From NCBI RefSeq assembly GCF_046035435.1, contig NZ_JBFNFH010000014.1: DNA of 51,907 nt. One strand, 5' to 3'. The stretch comes from Helcococcus bovis. GTDB lineage: Bacteria; Bacillota; Clostridia; Tissierellales; Peptoniphilaceae. Position 1 is the stretch's first letter, and every line of letters begins with the position of its first letter. The notes beneath the pieces were generated by a model that searched no databases, was not told where the DNA came from, and worked only from the letters and a program-made list of their open reading frames with translations. Made by a program: the position numbers and the translations under genes. Positions 49,121 through 51,907 of the stretch are shown one piece after another.

Positions 49121-49170
49121 TTCTTCTATAAAACCAATATCAGTTAGGCAGCCTTGCCACTGCCTATACT
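49090..49170 (-). ncRNA. Candidate antisense RNA to the micro-protein mRNA
   Basis: Minus strand TTGCCA (plus 49200-49205), 17 bases, TATAAT (plus 49177-49182) predict a start near 49170. The 5' hairpin has AGGCAG/CTGCCT stems and loop TGGCAAGG. The terminator is perfect: TAGAAGAATTA and TAATTCTTCTA (plus 49098-49108 and 49118-49128), then eight T's ending near 49090. It covers the last ten codons of the micro-protein gene and its 3' tail. Confidence 0.65.
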
Positions 49171-49176
49171 GATAAT

Positions 49177-49205
49177 ATTATATTACATTATTTATAAAAT
49201 GGCAA
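49177..49205 (-). promoter_or_regulatory. Promoter of the antisense RNA at 49 kb
   Basis: TTGCCA-17-TATAAT on the minus strand. The -35 (plus TGGCAA) overlaps one of two plus-strand TGGCAAGAG copies (48979 and 49200) that lie upstream of the two small genes. Confidence 0.7.
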
Positions 49206-49220
49206 GAGAAAGGTTGGTAT

Positions 49221-49382
49221 GTGGCAGAAAAAAAGAAAATGGGAAGACCTACCACAAATCCTAGACTTAATAGATTAAGTGTTAGGTTAAGCGATGAAGA
49301 TTATTCAAAACTTGAAAAATATTGCAAAGATAATAAAGTAAACAAAACTGAAGCAATATCACGAGGAATTAAGAAATTATAA
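49221..49382 (+). CDS. Small CopG-type ribbon-helix-helix protein
   Basis: 53 residues from GTG at 49221 (site AAAGG). A basic arm 'KKKMGRPTTNPRLNRL' with an AT-hook-like GRP is followed by 'SVRLSDEDYSKLEKYCKDN' and 'NKTEAISRGIKKL', the CopG/Arc fold. Its stop is next to the end of a convergent candidate RNA. Possibly a repressor of neighbouring small genes. Confidence 0.8.
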   Translation: MAEKKKMGRPTTNPRLNRLSVRLSDEDYSKLEKYCKDNKVNKTEAISRGIKKL

Positions 49383-49385
49383 AAT

Positions 49386-49454
49386 AAAAAAAATAAACAG
49401 GTTCCTTTTTGAAGACCGGAAAACCTGTTTATCAAAACCAATCAAAGATTGATT
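49386..49454 (-). ncRNA. Candidate antisense RNA at the end of the CopG gene
   Basis: Minus strand TTGCGT (plus 49484-49489), 17 bases, TATAAT (plus 49461-49466) with TG extension; predicted start near 49454. A small CAATC/GATTG hairpin is followed by a terminator with 11 perfect pairs (ATAAACAGGTT 49393-49403 and AACCTGTTTAT 49422-49432) and eight T's on the minus strand, ending 4 bases from the CopG stop. Confidence 0.6.
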
Positions 49455-49460
49455 ATATAA

Positions 49461-49489
49461 ATTATATCATTTTTTGATTGAATACGCAA
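49461..49489 (-). promoter_or_regulatory. Promoter of the antisense RNA facing the CopG gene
   Basis: TTGCGT-17-TATAAT on the minus strand, extended by TG before the -10. Confidence 0.65.
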
Positions 49490-49503
49490 AAGGAGATTTT
49501 AAA

Positions 49504-49602
49504 ATGAATAATTTAATGAAATTTGAAAATAAGAATGTTAGAACGAAAATAAAAAGCTTGACAAGTAACGAGTTACATTTTATAATATATGTAACGAGTT
49601 AA
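49504..49602 (+). CDS. 32-codon frame overlapping a promoter, doubtful
   Basis: The frame has a good AAAGGAG site, and its first 14 residues (MNNLMKFENKNVRT) look like the start of phage BRO/antirepressor proteins. It then diverges and overlaps a consensus promoter and operators, ending 'IIYVTS'. It may be the remnant start of an antirepressor gene or an independent short peptide. Confidence 0.4.
   Translation: MNNLMKFENKNVRTKIKSLTSNELHFIIYVTS
49558..49586 (+). promoter_or_regulatory. Consensus promoter with flanking direct repeats
   Basis: TTGACA (49558-49563), 17 bases, TATAAT (49581-49586). GTAACGAGTTA occurs in the spacer (49565-49575) and after the -10 (49591-49601), 26 bases apart, probably a pair of operators for a ribbon-helix-helix repressor, perhaps the product of the next gene. 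Confidence 0.85.
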
Positions 49603-49619
49603 GAAAGGGGGTGAAAATA

Positions 49620-49784
49620 TTGAGTAGGGCAGAGTATATGCGAAAAAGAAGAGAAAATAAAAAGGCTTTTAGCGTTCTACTTGAAAAAGATAGGTTTGAA
49701 ATTATTGATGATTACTTAAAAGAAAAAAAAATAAGTAAGAAAGAATGGTTAGAATCTAAAATTGATGAGATGAAAAAAAAATAA
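49620..49784 (+). CDS. Small ribbon-helix-helix-like DNA-binding protein
   Basis: 54 residues starting at TTG after the site AAAGGGGGTG. 'MSRAEYMRKRRENKKAFSVL' and 'EKDRFEIIDDYLKEKKISKK' followed by 'EWLESKIDEM' is the Arc-like pattern known from Bacillota phage and plasmid regulators. Likely autoregulated through the GTAACGAGTTA repeats. Its last codons lie at the end of a convergent candidate RNA. Confidence 0.8.
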   Translation: MSRAEYMRKRRENKKAFSVLLEKDRFEIIDDYLKEKKISKKEWLESKIDEMKKK

Positions 49785-49851
49785 GATAGTTTTACTCCTC
49801 TTAAAAAGAAAACTATCTTATAACTCAAATAGATAAGGAAATCCTCATCTC
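49773..49851 (-). ncRNA. Candidate antisense RNA at the end of the Arc-like gene
   Basis: Minus strand TTGAAA (plus 49881-49886), 17 bases, TATAAT (plus 49858-49863); predicted start near 49851. The terminator has 11 perfect pairs, AAGATAGTTTT (49783-49793) and AAAACTATCTT (49809-49819), followed on the minus strand by A and a run of T's. It overlaps the last four codons of the Arc-like gene. A 15-base direct repeat TTATAACTCAAATAG (49818 and 49859) overlaps its promoter and its body. Confidence 0.65.
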
Positions 49852-49857
49852 AAATAT

Positions 49858-49886
49858 ATTATAACTCAAATAGGGTTTCCTTTCAA
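49858..49886 (-). promoter_or_regulatory. Promoter of the antisense RNA facing the Arc-like gene
   Basis: TTGAAA-17-TATAAT on the minus strand. The -10 is part of the direct repeat TTATAACTCAAATAG, so a protein bound there could control it. Confidence 0.65.
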
Positions 49887-49894
49887 CATTTTAG

Positions 49895-49914
49895 AAAGCT
49901 AATATTTTAGCTTT
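49895..49914. promoter_or_regulatory. Palindrome upstream of the Rha gene
   Basis: AAAGCTAA (49895-49902), loop TATT, TTAGCTTT (49907-49914): a perfect dyad 28 bases before the Rha start. Could be an operator or a leader hairpin. Confidence 0.4.
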
Positions 49915-49942
49915 GTGTAAATTTTAATGAAAGGATAAAAAA

Positions 49943-50887
49943 ATGAAAGAATTGGTACAAGTAAAAAATGATAAAAAGTATGGATTAACAACGACGAGTA
50001 GAATAGTGGCTCAAGGTTTAGGGAAAAGACATAGCCACGTAATTAGAGATTTAGAAAATATTTTAGAGAACCCAAATGTGGGTTCTCTGATAATTCCAAC
50101 GTTTTACAGGGTTAATAATCAAAAAAGGCAATATAAAGAATACCTACTAACAAAAGATGGATTTACTTTATATATGTTTAACATTCAAGGATATAATGAT
50201 TTTAAAATGGCTTATATAAATGAGTTTAACAGAATGGAAAAAATTTTAAAACAACGCTCTATACCACAGAATCAACCAAAAGAAGAATACAAAATTGAAC
50301 CAAAAACATATAAAGGGAAACCTGTATTGGTAATGAGAGATTTAGAATATTTGTTTAATAAAAACATTACTATGCTATATGAAACTTATATGGATACAAA
50401 TTTAGAAAGAAATGTATTAAGAGATAAAGAATTAAAACTTTTTATAAAAGAAAACTCAAACATAAATAAAAATATCAGTCAACTAGCAGTATATAATAAA
50501 AAAGAAGTGATTGCTTTATGTAAAGAATTAAATGTAGAAATCCCAAGTTTTATTTATGAATATTTTGGGAAAGAAGAAGATTTTACCCCAAATGAAAATT
50601 ATAATAGATACAGACAAGTAATGGATTGTGGAGAATTGTTAAAAATAGCTAATCAAAGTGTTATTAGTGAAAAATATAAACAAGCTATCGGCATAATAGT
50701 TTCAAATGTATTAAATGATTTAGGGTTATACAATAATCTTGATGGAGATTATAGTCTTAATTGTGCGAATGGTTGGAATAAAAAATCTATTATATTTGAT
50801 GTTTCTAATTTAATGAAAAACGGTAAAAATATTACTGCATTTGAAAGAAAAAAATATAGAGATAGTATATTATTGAGTATAGTTTAA
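49943..50887 (+). CDS. Rha-family phage regulatory protein
   Basis: 314 residues. The N-terminal Rha domain (about 1-100) reads 'GLTTTSRIVAQGLGKRHSHV' and 'EYLLTKDGFTLYMFNIQGY', then 'KMAYINEFNRME'. The middle is charged, and the C-terminal about 110 residues ('CGELLKIANQSVISEKYKQA', 'FERKKYRDSILLSI') are not a domain I can name. Rha proteins are phage regulators; in P22-like phages Rha affects growth in certain hosts. It forms a single-gene unit with ribosome site GAAAGG and its own terminator. Confidence 0.85.
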   Translation: MKELVQVKNDKKYGLTTTSRIVAQGLGKRHSHVIRDLENILENPNVGSLIIPTFYRVNNQKRQYKEYLLTKDGFTLYMFNIQGYNDFKMAYINEFNRMEKILKQRSIPQNQPKEEYKIEPKTYKGKPVLVMRDLEYLFNKNITMLYETYMDTNLERNVLRDKELKLFIKENSNINKNISQLAVYNKKEVIALCKELNVEIPSFIYEYFGKEEDFTPNENYNRYRQVMDCGELLKIANQSVISEKYKQAIGIIVSNVLNDLGLYNNLDGDYSLNCANGWNKKSIIFDVSNLMKNGKNITAFERKKYRDSILLSIV

Positions 50888-50896
50888 AAGTAATTT

Positions 50897-50922
50897 AGAG
50901 GGTAGTGATACCCTCTTTTTTT
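50897..50922 (+). terminator. Terminator of the Rha gene
   Basis: AGAGGGTA, loop GTGA, TACCCTCT followed by a T run. Confidence 0.92.
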
Positions 50923-50934
50923 ATTTTAAATGTA

Positions 50935-50963
50935 TTGTATATTAAAGCATCTTATATTATAAT
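50935..50963 (+). promoter_or_regulatory. Promoter of the toxin-antitoxin pair
   Basis: TTGTAT (50935-50940), 17 bases, TATAAT (50958-50963), 34 bases before the antitoxin ATG. Confidence 0.75.
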
Positions 50964-50997
50964 ACAAATAAACGTAACTAAAATATAGGAGGATAAA

Positions 50998-51552
50998 ATG
51001 ATTAGTGCAAAAGATGTAGCAAGATATCTAATATTCGCTTATGAAGAACAAACAGGGACACAGTTTGAAAGAAGTGAATTAAAATTACAAAAACTTTTAT
51101 ACTTGTCACAAAGAGAATCTTTTTGTCTGACTGGGAAAAAACTTTTTAAAGAGGATTTTGAAGGATGGGTGCATGGTCCAGTAATTACTGAATTAAGATT
51201 CTTTTTTGATGAGGGGTATGCAGCACTAAAAAGCCTAGATGATTCTAAGTTAAATGTCAATGAAATGTATATTGTTAATAATGTAATAGCAAAATACGGA
51301 ATGTATGAAGCATGGTATTTAAGAGATTTAACACATGAAGAAATTTCATGGAAAAATAGCAGGATAGGTTTATCAGGAAAAAATCACGGGTGCAAAAAAC
51401 TTAAATTAGAAGATATAGAAGAAGATGCCAAAAAAATAAGAGCATATGATAACATTTTTGATATGTATATTGATGAATTTGAAGATTTAACTCCTGAAGA
51501 AAAGGAATATGTAAATGAGCAAGGAAAAGAAAATCTATACAGTCATTTTTAG
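50998..51552 (+). CDS. Panacea-domain (DUF4065/SocA-like) antitoxin
   Basis: 184 residues. 'KLQKLLYLSQRESFCLTGKK' and 'FEGWVHGPVITELRFFFDEG' form the Panacea/DUF4065 signature (Trp-x-His-Gly-Pro-Val). Proteins with this domain act as antitoxins that neutralise many unrelated toxins. Here it precedes, and overlaps by 38 bases, a PemK/MazF-like toxin gene, so expression is coupled. Ribosome site TAGGAGG. Located near the end of the prophage, a typical moron position. Confidence 0.85.
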   Translation: MISAKDVARYLIFAYEEQTGTQFERSELKLQKLLYLSQRESFCLTGKKLFKEDFEGWVHGPVITELRFFFDEGYAALKSLDDSKLNVNEMYIVNNVIAKYGMYEAWYLRDLTHEEISWKNSRIGLSGKNHGCKKLKLEDIEEDAKKIRAYDNIFDMYIDEFEDLTPEEKEYVNEQGKENLYSHF

Positions 51553-51895
51553 ATATTTTGATTTAAATTCAAGAAGTATAAAAAGTAAAAAAAGACCGTT
51601 TTTAATATTAAAAGAGGAATACGGAAAGTCTCCTAAAGATTTAACTTGTTTGCCAATTTCATCTATAAATGATAAAACAAGAATTAATGATAAGTATGAT
51701 GTATTAATTGAAAAAAAAAATACTTTTCCTAAATTAAACCTTAATTCTGATAAGTGTTATGTTAGGACTCATAAAATCCAAACTATTAACGAAAAAGAAT
51801 TGATTTTTAATTTATGTGATAATATTGAAGAATTATATCCTGAGTTATATACAGAAATTACAAATAAAGTTAAAGATTTTATTAAGGATATATAA
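51515..51895 (+). CDS. PemK/MazF-like toxin
   Basis: 126 residues. 'IYTVIFRYFDLNSRSIKSKK' leads to 'RPFLILKEEYG' and 'LTCLPISSINDKTRINDKYD', then 'CYVRTHKIQTINEKEL', the pattern of the PemK/MazF-type SH3-like endoribonucleases, with conserved arginine and serine/threonine near the active site. Start ATG 51515 has an AAAAGGA site inside the antitoxin gene. Partner of the Panacea antitoxin. The window ends 12 bases later with GAGGTGG, perhaps the ribosome site of another gene. Confidence 0.75.
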   Translation: MSKEKKIYTVIFRYFDLNSRSIKSKKRPFLILKEEYGKSPKDLTCLPISSINDKTRINDKYDVLIEKKNTFPKLNLNSDKCYVRTHKIQTINEKELIFNLCDNIEELYPELYTEITNKVKDFIKDI

Positions 51896-51907
51896 GAGGT
51901 GGCGGAT

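Noticed and set aside
51896..51907. Right attachment site at the window end
   Set aside because: The last bases (GAGGTGGCGGAT) do not match the 16-base core at 13930-13945.

Overview
The window is AT-rich (by eye about 30 % GC), has strong Shine-Dalgarno sites of the AGGAGG type, sigma-A-like promoters, an FMN riboswitch, a T-box leader and mannose-family PTS genes. This fits a low-GC Gram-positive (Bacillota, possibly an anaerobic coccus or clostridial relative). Genus cannot be settled from the sequence alone. Positions 1 to about 13.93 kb are host chromosome; from there to the right edge is an apparently intact siphovirus-type prophage whose right end lies outside the window.

Host part: a decayed Gfo/Idh/MocA oxidoreductase (1-762); a PTS operon EIIAB-EIIC-EIID-DUF956 (958-4061); a leftward pair, MurJ-like flippase plus sugar-transfer ATP-grasp protein (6963-4422); a cytoplasmic alpha-amylase (7075-8517); an FMN riboswitch and ribU (8558-9390) followed by an RsuA-type pseudouridine synthase and uridine kinase; and a perfect promoter inside the end of udk driving a methionine T-box and metN-metI-metQ (10732-13575).

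Prophage: the left junction holds the 3' end of a tRNA (probably tRNA-Leu) at 13930-13945. Then come a tyrosine integrase, a secreted thermonuclease, an ImmA/ImmR immunity pair with divergent promoters and repeated operator-like motifs, and a rightward early region: small DNA-binding proteins, four overlapping micro-ORFs with membrane segments, SMC-like ATPase, AAA ATPase, DUF669 protein, SF2 helicase, primase-helicase, an iteron-rich candidate origin, RusA, YopX and a sigma-like late regulator. After a short leftward lysogeny cassette come HNH endonuclease, a cos-like site, terminases, HK97-type portal/protease/capsid, connectors, tail genes with a probable +1 frameshift in the tail chaperone, tape measure, tail tip, S74 fibre, lysozyme and holin. 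The right part carries small regulators, a Rha protein and a Panacea-antitoxin/PemK-like toxin pair.

The most striking unexplained structure is a recurring arrangement in which a very small gene faces a convergent candidate antisense RNA. Each RNA has its own promoter with a 17-bp spacer and an intrinsic terminator ending at or near the small gene's stop codon. It is seen at 30.4-30.7 kb and three times in a row at 48.9-49.9 kb, with weaker versions at 15.1 and 19.2 kb. Two of the small genes encode related micro-proteins. This looks like a type I toxin-antitoxin-like or antisense-silenced gene family. A second notable structure is a roughly 46-bp element found twice (29143, 47620) that looks like a phage-specific late promoter.
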